A stretch of DNA of 64,000 nucleotides, taken from Steromphala cineraria (lineage: Eukaryota > Mollusca > Gastropoda > Trochida > Trochidae). The position numbers and the translations under genes were made by a program. The stretch covers positions 40,373,468-40,437,467 of the forward strand of contig OU744735.1 of the NCBI GenBank assembly GCA_916613615.1. The letters are read 5' to 3'. Numbering within the stretch: position 1 is the first letter of the stretch; each line of letters begins with the position of its first letter. Positions 38,090 to 49,861 of this stretch are shown here, piece after piece. The notes below the pieces were generated by a model. That model had not been told where the DNA came from, did no database searches, and saw only the letters and a list, made by a program, of their open reading frames with translations.

Positions 38090-38960
38090 GAATGTCAGAA
38101 AATCCCACAACCAAGACTGTTGAATTCTTCAGTAAATATTTTGCAAACAAGAAAAAATACTATTTTTAGAAAAAGAAAATAATATTGACTGTTGATAATA
38201 CAAGACACGTGTACCAAGAACATGAGTATTCATTCTGCAGATTAATCTTATGACATTTTTAATGGATTTGATAATTTAAAAAGACTTTATGTGAATGACA
38301 TTTATAAACGATATTCTATGGGTCTCCAAAAAATTTAAAAAACATTATAAGATAAATAATTAGGTCCACCGTAATTAGTTTTATTTAGGCGAAATATAGC
38401 TTTTCAAAAGTAAGTAGCCTGCTGAAAATAAATGGGCCCTTGCGCCTGGTTGAATATAAAAATCGGTGTCTTTCCTGTTAACATAGGAAATCAGGGAAGA
38501 AAATCGAAAACAGCAGATTTAAAAGTCCTTTCTTACAGGGAGACATTAACAAGTTCACCAAATATTTAAAAACAATTTGCAATATTTACAGTCTCAATCG
38601 TGACACGTAAAAATATTATGTCAATTCAAAGAGGTTTATATAAACATCCATGTGACTATGGTATGCGTCAGGACTATTTGCATACTCTCTTCACAAACTA
38701 TTTGAAGAATTCTATTCAATTAACATCTCTGGAACTGGAGAAATGTAAAGCATTTTCCTGCAGACGAAACTCTCAATGTAGAATTCATTATTTTGCTCCT
38801 CTGTTCAGTTGGGCAAGTGTCAAATTCAGATGTTCGATTTGCTACAATTTGAAAACAGGTAAATATTTAATTATATTGTCATTACTACATTCTAGATGTA
38901 TAGCATGTAACAACAGGCGATGGTCTAAAAGCTCAATTTAAAGTATTTTTTGAAAATTTA
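38090..38960 (+). repeat. Diverged third copy of the 46/48 kb duplication
   Basis: TTCTTCAGTAAAT, CACGTGTACCAA, GATATTCTATG, AAGTTCACCAAATATT, TTTACAGTCT and AGAGGTTTATATAAACATC occur in the same order as in 45.83-46.45 kb and 48.03-48.62 kb. Differences are frequent, so this copy separated well before the other two. A 158-codon plus-strand frame (37693-38169) overlaps its start but has no recognisable features. Confidence 0.65.
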
Positions 38961-39044
38961 ACACCGGTATGAGAATGAAAGATAATTAATTCCGGGTAGA
39001 GGAATTTTTACTGTCATTATCACTAATGATTGATATATTTTTTT

Positions 39045-40430
39045 ACTATCGATCCATTTATAATAACTCACTCAAGTTGTAGTCAAAGAATGCATCTACA
39101 TTCATTGCAAAGATGAAAATGTAATAATGTCACTATTTATCTTCAAGAAAGTGTCCTAACATTACGTTTTAACTCATCAAGGTTAGTTTCCTGGGCACTG
39201 ACATCCTTTCCCTACAGATCAAGTCATGAAATGTTGATACAGCCTCTGTTATATTACGCCGTAATCCGTGGGTTCCGACAGTTTCCCCTGGCGGAAAAAA
39301 ATGCACCACAATCCATTTGAATTTCTTTATCAAATGACAAAGCTTCTCGCATTAAAAGGATGGTTCAAATCACAATTCCTTTTCCACCATTTAGTAGCCA
39401 AAATAATGATTTAACAACAGCGTCGCTGATTGCACAACTAACTTTGATTGCCTCCAATCAGGCGTCTCCCATTCTATCCCACAAACTCGGCGTAATATAA
39501 CAGAGGCTGACTTGACTTGATCTGCCTCTGTGGGGAGAGAATGGGGCACTGACAACCCTTACAAATGTATCTTTGGTAATCCAGAGCTTAATGTTCAGAC
39601 AATTTGCACTGTGAAGATCAGAACATGAATCTCATGGATATCTTGAAGATGACGATATCTATGAATGAGTGAACCAAGGAAAACAATCCTTATCTTTGTT
39701 CACACCTTCTTACTGATGAAGTGGGAATACAAAATGAAATACAGACTGAAAGAGAAAGGAGAGCAAAGATCGTAAATTCATATGAAGCATTAAGCACCAG
39801 AAGAGTCGTTTACACTCTCGAGCATAAAACTGCTGTTTGCTCTCTCAAAGTTTCTAAAGAATCAATCTTAGAAATGTTGATACTTTTACACACCGATTTG
39901 CAATCATCTTGAAGGAGTTCTTTCTAAAAAATATTGTCATTAAAGAAAAAAACATTCCCACTTTGTTGCCTATACAAGGTTTGTTATTGGTTTCAGAGAT
40001 ACATAATCTGTCAGTTTTGCCTTTACATATACAATGAAATAATATGTTAGAAATCAACTATTTTGATCTTAAATTTGTTTGTAAAAAGAGCAGATTTAAT
40101 CAATATTTATTATTGGTAGTTTTAAGAAGTTTCCCTCTTTAGTGTGTTGATGGTCCTTTGAATAGGTATCATCGACATTTTTATGTTCAAATAAAGAGTC
40201 TGCAATACATGTTTGAAATTAATCTTCTCTTCACTTGATCAACACTAGATTTTACCGAACAGAAGCAGTACGAAACAATTCAACTCATTTGATTGATATA
40301 GATGGTATTTCTAATTGTTCTATTTTCAACTTGACTTGCTAGGAGCAAAACCTCACATGATGAATAACATTCTCCCGTTGTTCCTTGTTCTTTGTGTCAG
40401 TATAATTATGTCTGCAAAATAGAACGAATT
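39045..40430 (+). repeat. Low-copy segment R, copy R4, split by MITE-B
   Basis: This is the partner of R2: AACTCACTCAAGTTGTAGTC, TTACGTTTTAACTCATCA, AAAGGAGAGCAAAGATCGTA, CTGCTGTTTGCTCTCTCAA and CAGAAGCAGTACGAAAC. It is interrupted at 39202-39543 by a complete MITE-B. Confidence 0.75.
39202..39543 (+). mobile_element. MITE family B, complete, with 9 bp target duplication
   Basis: The element begins CATCCTTTCCCTACAGATC and ends CTGCCTCTGTGGGGAGAGAA plus TG. GGGCACTGA stands on both sides (39193-39201 and 39544-39552). The paralogous segment R2 has the single unfilled site GGGCACAGA. Long terminal inverted repeats with a 9 bp duplication fit the Mutator-like (MULE) style of insertion (inference). 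It is non-coding, 342 bp. Confidence 0.9.
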
Positions 40431-41756
40431 TAAAGAGAAAAAATCGTTTCATTGAAGAAATTAAAGGGAATACTCAAACGTTTATATAACCTAATTATGC
40501 CATAAATAGCAACTTCAGCTTGCTGATAAATTTGTCCTGTGTATGACAATAGCCGATGGTGACATGCGGAAACTTCTTCGATAAAGGTAACATTATAGTA
40601 TTTGCATGGAATTCTTTCGATTGATAGGGGCGATATAAAGCAATTTAAGTAATTCATTCGGGCATGGTTAAAACATATTTGTTATCGACATTTAGAAATA
40701 GTAGGTAATGTTCGTTTTCTGAGTTCTGAAGATTGGACATGTATACTCGTCGCCAGCATCCAAGCGTACTGGGCAAGTCGCTGATTGGCTGAGTCAAAGG
40801 ATGCTTTGACGGCTGTTATAACTGAGCCTGGTATGATATATGCGTAGCGTAATGTAGCAAATAGATCATATTTTAATAAGATTGTAAGGGACACATTTCT
40901 CATACAGAACTTTCTCAGCTTCAGGACTAAAACAAATAATTCCTTATCAAGAAATTTTTACAGCACCTTTATGACTAATATGCCATTCTGTTCAGGTGTT
41001 TATGAATATGGTTTTCAGCTTGCCAATATTATAAGTACAGATATATTTAAAAAACAACACAAAGAAAGTTTGAATACATTTATAATCACCATGTCGTACA
41101 AGAAGACGCTGATAAACTATCAGTTAATGTACATTTCCAACTATAATGTTACTGCCAGATTGATTGAGATGAGAATGTGTTACTTTATACAAGTGAAATT
41201 CATGCATGGGATAAAGTCCCATCTGAGAAATCTTCAATAATCATAGAATAAATTGCAATTTCGTATTTGAAAAATTTAAATTTGGCAATGCAGGTTTGTT
41301 TTCCTTCAATGAATGTATTTCCATAATCTTCTCAGAATTTAGTTAAAAGATCTTCAATAATTCGTATTATTATGTGATTGGCTGTGAAATACAAATGAAA
41401 GTTAACCGTCACTATCGGCAATGAAACGTGTTTTCAACAATTACCTGACGTCAACGAACAATGCTCCGACGCATTGACACGCTCATGACGTCATGTTATT
41501 GCTAATTCGACGGGTTCTCTTGGAATCCGACTCAACGTTAATAAGATTTCTATAAAATAAATAGAAAATTTGCCTTTTCTTAACAAATGTACCATGTTTA
41601 TCTTAACTATTGAGACAGAAAAGTCTAAAAAGAGAACACCATCATTACCTTCTGAATAACAATATCTTAATTGTCAGATTGTTTTATATTAAGCTTTTTC
41701 ATTTATTCGTTCATGTAGTCACGAACATTGTTGTTGATGAGCTGCTTAAATTTGAA
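40431..41756. other. AT-rich stretch with a TGACGTCA pair
   Basis: TGACGTCA occurs at 41446 and 41485 in a locally GC-richer patch (41400-41530). No gene is visible. Confidence 0.5.
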
Positions 41757-41896
41757 CACACCATAAAGTAGATTGTGAGTTAATAATTTTTTGCTTTGAG
41801 TAATATTATGTACATGTATTCAACTTATACATGTACATAATATTACTGAAATAAATTTAAATTATTAACAGACAATCTAATTTATGGCGTGTTAAA
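41757..41896. repeat. Foldback palindrome, 140 bp
   Basis: Outer arms ACACCATAAAGTAGATTGTG and CAATCTAATTTATGGCGTGT pair. The inner arms GTAATATTATGTACATGTAT and ATACATGTACATAATATTAC pair perfectly around a loop of a few bases (near 41821-41827). Non-coding. Confidence 0.85.
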
Positions 41897-44736
41897 ATTT
41901 CATCAAACAAAATCAAAACAACACAAACATGTCCTTGACATCAATTTAACTTTCTGACATTATCAGTGTCAGCTATCAGAAGATTCATGAAAAATCCATA
42001 AAGTCTTTCGGAAGAATTCTTACTTTTTATTTTGAAATACTTGAATTTCACATCAACGCCAAGTTAAAAAACGCAACTGACGTTTCAGAGATTGAAAATT
42101 TAATAAAGCTTCAGTCACACATTTTAACCTTTGAGATATTATTCAGATCAATACTCGTAAACTATTCATGGCAGCTCGAAATTATTTCTAAATAAATAAA
42201 AGGTACTTAAGTGCGTTTAATGGATGTTTAATTTACTGAACCTGATTCTTCGAAGTCCTCACATAATTAAGGTGATTACCAATCATTACCAAGTCAAAAC
42301 TGCATGCAGCAATTTTTACATTTCAATCATTTGCAGTGGATTTTAGTAGGTATATATTACTATTTGTTCTTGATATTATTAATTCTGATATTGATTACAA
42401 ATTATTGCCATCCAATTGGTCTCATTTCTCCCTTTCATGAGTTTCCTTTAGATAGCTAACCCTTATCAAGTAATACATCCACTTATGGTGTATTTTGAAT
42501 GGTTGGTTGAAGGTGTTGTAAGCCTCAAGAGCTCAGTGATCGTGTTTGCTGTTGTGAAATTGCATGATTACAACATTTTGTAAATTATAAAAACTGATTT
42601 GACAGAAAGTTTGGATACATTTTCAATTTCACAAAGAACAAAACAATTTACGAAGCTTCTAAAAGACCTGTTTAAAAGATAAGGTTATGATTTTTGGTCA
42701 GAGGGGAGATACATGTTATATGATAAAATAGAAAATTTAGAAAAAATAACCCTTCATTTTACAGATTAATGCTCTATTTGAAATGCGTCTTCAATAAAAC
42801 AACCCAAACAGTCATTCCATGAATATATTGCTATTGCAGTCATACGTGACATAATTAAGCGATAGACATGCCCAATACATCAACGGTAACACAGTTTGGG
42901 ATTTTTTAATCGTGACTTCAAATACTATAGATGCTTTTTAAAATAATACACTGTGACTAAAATTAAACAATAATTTGAGGTAGATTAATTCATAGAAATG
43001 ATCATATCAATTCCATAATTTTATGCAACAGATCATGTTAATGTCTTTTTTGTCGATTGCAAATATTGGGACGCTATTGCAACTTTAGTGTTTTTCTACA
43101 TTGTCATCAAAGGATACACAACAAATTCATCTACATTCACAAGATATTTTATATCGATTTTAACAAATCTTAGCACAAAGCAGCTGACAATTTCTTCATG
43201 AAATGATGGATGGTATTTTACAACAGAAACTGATTTTTTCTTTGGAAGAAAGATTTTAACTCTTGTCATGACATCATCTTTGGTCCAGTTTGGCATTTAT
43301 GGTTTGCTCTAAATAACGTTATTCGCCTTTTAAGGAAAGTGACATTCATCGTGGAGGTGTAAAACACTTTCTTAGAAGAAGAAAAAAAGAAAACATAAAC
43401 ATGTTTATTGAAAACAAGCTTTGTTGTGTAACAGGTATATTGTTGAGTTCAAATTCTTTGCATTAATGGATGCAAGGATAAAATAATTAACTGAAACAAT
43501 GTCTAAATATATGATCATTTGAAGGTTTTTATTTCCCTCTACATTTAAGATTGCATTAATCATAAATAATTTCAGAAACAATCTGTTTTCCTAATCTGAC
43601 AATAATAAGGTACTTTAACCTACATGTACATCAGAGATACCCTAATAAAATTTCTACTGAATTTTGTAGTTTAAAATGTCCTCGTTTCAAACAATTTCAT
43701 AAGATCTCATTATCTTTTCTAAAACATCAAGACGTTTCTTAAGACAACATCTACATAAATGGGTATCAATATTGATTGGAGATGACAACCAACTGTTGAC
43801 GGTAGTCATCCATCAGAGAATGATAACATCATAACGGATGAAAACCTGTCACACTGAATCAGCAAGTGAACTCACAAGAGGTCACTTCAATCCTTTAGAC
43901 AACAGCTATTTGGCTCTTTAACAGTAATTGAAAACAATTACCGGTGTTATAAAGCATATATATTTCGTTTTGAATCTCAAAAGTATATCAATGATGCGAA
44001 TACTGACATAAAATTCTAATATCCCAATAACTTACTTCACGTTCACAAGGGCGAGTCAAAAAGTTCGTAGTACTCAATATAAATAACTTGACTACAGTGA
44101 TGATTTTGGTTTTATTTCGATATAATATCACTTAACTTTGATTCATTTAGTCCATACGTCATTGAGAGTGACGTTGCCCTTAAAAAGGGAGATCTATAAT
44201 CTACGTTATGTAGTGAAGAAAATTATGAGTTCATTTTAATGAGATTGATGTCCGTTAATTTTGACTCTCGCTTAGTTCCAGTGTATACTCTTCCAGGATC
44301 AACCTTTATCTGTGACTAGTACCACACTACCTGGCTTCATATTACATGTAGCGTTAACTACTTTTGTGTTTTGTAAAGGTCCGTATGTTGCTAGGATCTT
44401 ATTGGTATTTCATTCCAACAACTGGCTATGCCAGATATCATGGTTCATTTCAGTAAATGTCCTCGAATTGATCAGGATAACCATATATGCCAGGACAATA
44501 CAAGTTTTACCAGCAATAAGAGGCCTTTCCAATGAACCCCTTTCAACCAATGAGATAGGCGACATGGTGGAAATTGATGTGGTGAATATGCATTCTACAG
44601 TAGTCGAAGATTGCAATGGCCTCTAATTCTTCATCAATCATCTTCCTGTTTTAATTGTTTAATTGTACAATGGGATTTTCCTGAACAGTTGTTTTGCTTT
44701 AGTAGACCCAATGGCTACTTTAAAAAATGGCCGGTC
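41897..44736. other. AT-rich stretch, no gene seen
   Basis: GGGCGAGTCAAAAAGTTCGTAG at 44049-44070 looks like a mariner-style end but no partner end was found. A 104-codon frame at 44312-44626 is unrecognised and opposed by another frame. Nothing else is supported. Confidence 0.45.
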
Positions 44737-45690
44737 TATGAATACACACACCAAAAAATGTTAAGCAGCCACTCTTCTTGGCATACCCCTAACCAGGTTC
44801 TTTAATTGTTCCATCGGTATCCGCTGCCACTCATCGTGAAGAGCGGCCTCCAGTTCCCTCAGGTTTTGTACAGGAGGATCCCTGCGTTGTATCCTACCAC
44901 CAAAAATGTCCCAAACATGCTCGATTGGGTTCAAATCAGGTGACATTGCTGGCCATGGAATTCGTGTTACACAATTATTTTCCAGATGTTGGTTTACAGC
45001 AAGTAAACGATGGGGTCTGGCATTGTCATCCATGAACAACAGTCTTGTGGAAAGTCTGTGGTCATCGAAATGATCAATAATTACAGGATCCAGAACCTCC
45101 TGAATGTAGTGAACGCCTGTGAATGAACCCTGTATAGTCACCAAATACAGTCTACAGTCGTTGGAGAAGCCTCCCCAAACCATCACAGATCCCCCACCAT
45201 ATAGACCCTTGGCAAAATGTTCATGGGGTATTTCTGGTCCTCCATACATGCGCTCGGCCATCAACAGCGTACTGGAGGAAACGACTTTCGTCGGTCCAGT
45301 GTACACTCCTCCATGATCTCAGGTTCCACCTCTGCCTGTTCACACACCATAACCTAAGCTCACGTCTGTGGAGATCTCTGAGCATTGGACGCCTGATGGC
45401 CCTTCTTGCTGTTAATCCGGCAGCTTTGATGCGATTTCTCAAAGTTTTGTTGCTTTAGCGGCAGATAGGTGCTTAACATACCTTCATCCTCCTGGGGCGT
45501 GGTAGCTTTTGGTCTTCCTGATCGTGGAAGGTCCCTCACATCATTTGTTTGTGTATGACAACTAAAAATAATTTCATGTTTTAAAATAAGTTCATTTCGC
45601 AGGTTGTTCATTGTGAATAGGTTACTGAAAACTAGTACAATATAGCTAAAAAATATAATTACTTTAAATCTGAGTTGCAACATTCTTCAT
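44737..45690 (-). mobile_element. Tc1-like DNA transposon remnant
   Basis: It contains the broken transposase described separately. Downstream of the stop (reading the minus strand) CTTAACATTTTTTGGTGTGT resembles a Tc1 terminal inverted repeat. The other end is not clear, and the upstream flank joins the tandem duplication that begins near 45.68 kb. The element is incomplete and cannot move by itself. Confidence 0.75.
44761..45683 (-). pseudogene. Tc1 transposase (DD34E), frameshifted
   Basis: Three overlapping frames on the minus strand carry successive parts of a Tc1-family DDE transposase. In order they are the HTH linker DVRDLPRSGRPKATTPQED (near 45.53 kb), then VHWTDESRFLQYAVDGRAHV with the first catalytic Asp (near 45.3 kb), then GGGSVMVWGGFS, MDDNARPHRLL with the second Asp, and SPDLNPIEHVWD with the Glu. 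Thirty-four residues separate the second Asp from the Glu, as in Tc1 proper (DD34E). The final frame (181 codons) runs to the normal C-terminus. Frameshifts lie near 45.24 and 45.45 kb and the first HTH is missing, so the ~340-residue enzyme cannot be made. All three catalytic residues survive, which suggests moderate age. Confidence 0.9.
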
Positions 45691-47533
45691 TTACTTTATT
45701 TGGTGCGTTCGCTTGTGTACAATGGTTCAAATTTGTAGAAAATGCGAACACCAGATTGACTGACCAAAAATGTTTTGTCGAGTGATGGGTCAAGTTTTAT
45801 CGCTTGTGTTGTATCGGGATTAAATGACAAAAATCAAACAACGAAATACGGAACTGTCGATTTCTTCAGTAAATGTTGTTTTGAAAATACTCGGACAAAT
45901 GAGAACAATCTGTTTTGTTCTTCTTACTTTTTTCTGTAGTTGAAACAAGATACGTGTACCAAAATAATTTTAAATATCGATTTAATTTTTATGAACTGAA
46001 TGTGATTGATGTTTATAAGGATATTCTATGCATAGTCCTTAGAAAAATGATTTTTCCACAATTTGACAATTTCTTATAATATAATTATATCCAACGTAAT
46101 AAATGTTATGTAGGTGAAATAAATCTTGCCAAAAGTGAACAGATTGTTGGAAATGAAAGGGCTCTTGCTACTGATTCCATCAAGAAACCCTGTTATCATG
46201 GGAAGCCAAGGTAGAAAAACAGATTTAAATGTCAATTTTTACAAGGAGAAAAATAACAACTTCACCAAATATTGATAACCATTTGCTGTATTTACAGTCT
46301 GATTCACAAATACTGTGTCAATTCACAGAGGTTTATATAAACATCAATGTGACTAAGGTATGCGTCATGACAATAAAGACGTTGTGTGAACTCTCTATAC
46401 AGACACTTGCAAGAAGGTTATTTGATTAAGAGTAACTGGAACTAGAAAATGCCTTGCTTTTCACTTCGGAAATAGTAAATAATTCAATTCCTTTCCTCCT
46501 TTTACTTATTGAAAAATCTATGAGAGCGGACAACTATGTTTGCAGTGAGGTCACAAGTAAATATTTAATGCCATCCTGATGAAAACTAATGTCTTGAAAA
46601 TATTTAATCTGTTTTATATCAGGAAACATTTCTAAATTTAATTTAAGAAACAACACGTTGTCTTGTTTTCGAATGATACTTACAAAACCTTAGCCGTAAA
46701 CTGTAATCACAAATTCAAAGAAGTTTAATAATACCAGTTGATAGTATAATAAATAATACCAGAAGAAGATGGTCGTTGTTTATCCAGACTAAGTTAATTT
46801 TAAAACTCAGGCACGTCAACCTAGTGAAAATTTAAACCTGTGAACTGTAAGTGCCTTTGTGAAGATTACATTCCTCAATCGTAAGTATGTATAAGAATCA
46901 TTTGTGGAATATGTGGCCAAATTATTTCAACATTGATTTACCCAATCTAAAAACCGATTCTCTTTTTTGCAGTCAATAAACCGATTCTTTTTTTGCAGTC
47001 AATTTGATATTCATTTTGGACAAAACCAAAATTGTAGTGACCACTTTGTAGGGGGAAATGTGTGAATGGTTAATGTATGCTTTTTTGATATGATAGTTGT
47101 TAATGTAAAAAAAGCATACAGTTTACAAAGTAAGGGAATAAAACTGAACAATATTTCCATTGTAACAGAGGAAAAAGCTAGAGAATCCTTTACATATCCT
47201 GAACTAATGACTTCAATAATTGCTCATTACGTTTTATATCCACTTTAGAAGATTAAAATTATTTTAAAAAGAATCTTATTTAACAATGTCCATATAGCAT
47301 AACAGAAATAAATTACAACTCGGGATATATGTACATGTATATACAATATGAGAATTTTTTATTTGCACAATACATGGTATAAAAACGGATTCAACAATAT
47401 TTTGCGAAACATGTAGATTTAATTTGCCATTTAGATAAGTTAAACCCGGAATTTTGATATTTTCATAGTTTTTAAGAATGATGAAATAATGTCTGTGATC
47501 ACTTATATGAAAGAAACAGTGATCTAAATTCTG
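45672..47533 (+). repeat. Tandem segmental duplication S, copy 1
   Basis: The order of blocks (CAACATTCTTCATTTACT, GAACAGATTGTTGGAAATG, AGAAGAAGATGGTCGTTG, ACAGTGATCTAAATTCTGT) is repeated at 47925-49861. The right 800 bp differ by only a few bases, whereas the left 400 bp are clearly more diverged. A 25 bp unit (AACCGATTCTTTTTTTGCAG) is itself doubled near 46950-47000 in both copies. A 60-codon frame (47066-47248) is nearly identical in the two copies but has no recognised function. Confidence 0.9.
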
Positions 47534-47924
47534 TTTTTCTTCATTATCTTTTACAGACTCCTTGACTAGTGAGAATGATGAATTGTAGCTTTATAGTAAT
47601 AATAAAGGCAACAGGAACGTCCTTCAAATCTACTTTCATCTTCTCCTGAAGTATAAGGCCTAGAAAACTGAAACTTGTCGCCTATATTATATATACTTAA
47701 TTTTATGATTGGTGACCCTGTGGCCTCTACAAAAGGGGAATCACATTGGTCACACTCAACATCATAGATGATGATGAAGCCTGATGAGCTACAGAGCAAA
47801 TGGCTCTATTTTTTTAATTTACTGTTTTTTGTATAGCTTTTTCATAGTTAAACGCCGTTAATGAAAATTGCTGATATTAAAGAACAATTTTGTTCTCAAG
47901 TCAAAAGATCATCATGAAATCTCA
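47534..47924. other. Spacer between S copies, dispersed repeat edge
   Basis: TGATGATGAAGCCTGATGAG then CTACAGAGCAAATGGCTCT (47767-47812) is the inverse of the block that starts the spacer between the D1 copies at 10.73 kb. An element of one family may therefore lie at the junction of both duplications. Confidence 0.55.
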
Positions 47925-49861
47925 GAAGGTGCAACATTCTTCATTTACTGCGTTCGTTTGTGTTCAAAGGTTCAAACTTGTAGAAAATGCTGCACAAGTT
48001 CCATTGCTTGTGTTGCATTGGAATTGAATGACAAAAATCAAACAACGAGTTACGAAACTGTCTTCAGTAATTTTTTGTTTGAAAATACTCAGACAAATGA
48101 GAAAAATCTATTATGTGCTTTTTACGATTTTCTGTGGTTGAAACAAGATAAGTGTACCAAAATAACTCTGAAGATCGATTTAATGACATTTTTATGAACT
48201 GAGTGTGATTGATGTTTGTAAAGGATATTCTATGCATAGCCCATAGAAAAATGATTTTTCAACAATTTGACAATCTCTTATAATATAATTATATCCAACG
48301 TAATAAATTTTATGTAGGTGAAATAAAGATTGCCAAAAGTGAACAGATTGTTGGAAATGAAAGGGCTCTTGCTACTGATTCCATCAAGAAAATGGTTGTC
48401 AACCCTGTTATCATGGGAAGCCAAGGTAGAAAAACAAATTCAACAGATTCAAATGTCAATTTTTACAAGGAGAAATGAACAACTTCACCAAATATTGAAA
48501 ACCATTTGCTGTGTTTACAGTCTGATTCATAAATACTGTGTCAATTCACAGAGGTTTATATCAACATCAATGTGACTAAGGTATGTGTCATGATGTTGTG
48601 TGAACTCTCTATACAGACACCTGAAAGAAGGTTATTTGATTAAGAGTAACTGGAACTAGAAAATGCCTTGCCTTTCACTTCGGAAATAGTAAATAATTCA
48701 ATTCCTTTCCTCCTTTTACTTATTGAAAAATCTATGAGAGCGGACAACTATGTTTGCAGTGAGGTCACAAGTAAATATTTAATGCCATCCTGATGCCATG
48801 ATTATTTAATTTACGAACATATAGTTGGGTGTTCTTTGTTACTTTACTTTTATCAAGAGTATGCGGAGTAAAAACAAGGGTTGAAATCTCAAAATAGAAA
48901 AAAAGTTGAAAACTAATGTCTTGAAAATATTTAATCTGTTTTATATCAGGAAACATTTCTAAATTTAATTTAAGAAAAAACACGTTGTCTTGTTTTCGAA
49001 GGATACTTACAAAACCTTAGCTGTAAACTATAATCACAAATGCAAAGAAGTTTAATAATACCAGTTGATAGTATAATAAATAATACCAGAAGAAGATGGT
49101 CGTTGTTTATCCAGACTAAGTTAATTTTAAAACTCAGGCACGTCAACCTAGTGAAAATTTAAACCTGTGAACTGTAAGTGCCTTTGTGAAGATTACATTC
49201 CTCAATCGTAAGTATGTATAAGAATCATTTGTGGAATATGTGGCCAAATTATTTCAACATTGATTTACCCAATCTAAAAACCGATTCTCTTTTTTGCAGT
49301 CAATAAACCGATTCTTTTTTTGCAGTCAATTTGATATTCATTTTGGACAAAACCAAAATTGTAGTGACTACTTTGTAGGGGGATATGTGTGAATGGTTAA
49401 TGTATGCCTTTTTGATATGATAGTTGTTAATGTAAAAAAAGCATACAGTTTACAAAGTAAGGGAATAAAACTGAACAATATTTCCATTGTAACAGAGGAA
49501 AAAGCTAGAGAATCCTTTACATATCCTGAACTAATGACTTCAATAATTGCTCATTACGTTTTATATCCACTTTAGAAGATTAAAATTATTTTAAAAAGAA
49601 TCTTATTTAACAATGTCCATATAGCATAACAGAAATAAATTACAACTCGGGATATATGTACATGTATATACAATATGAGAATTTTTTATTTGCACAATAC
49701 ATGGTATAAAAACGGATTCAACAATATTTTGCGAAACATGTAGATTTTATTTGCCATTTAGATAAGTTAAACCCGGAATTTTGATATTTTCATAGTTTTT
49801 AAGAATGATGAAATAATGTCTGTGATCACTTATATGAAAGAAACAGTGATCTAAATTCTGT
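47925..49861 (+). repeat. Tandem segmental duplication S, copy 2
   Basis: This is the second copy of 45672-47533. It contains about 109 bp at 48797-48906 that copy 1 lacks (between ATGCCATCCTGATG and AAAACTAATGTCTTG), plus two insertions of about 9 bp. Copy 1 has other small differences in the left third. Confidence 0.9.

Noticed and set aside
37693..38169. 158-codon plus-strand frame
   Set aside because: It is the longest frame outside transposons but has background composition, no recognisable motif, and runs into a low-copy repeat whose other copies do not keep the frame.
44049..44070. Mariner-type terminal repeat GGGCGAGTCAAAAAGTTCG
   Set aside because: No inverted partner or transposase fragment of that type was found within the window.
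47066..47248. 60-codon frame nearly identical at 49393-49575
   Set aside because: The identity is explained by the recent duplication of the whole segment, not by coding constraint.
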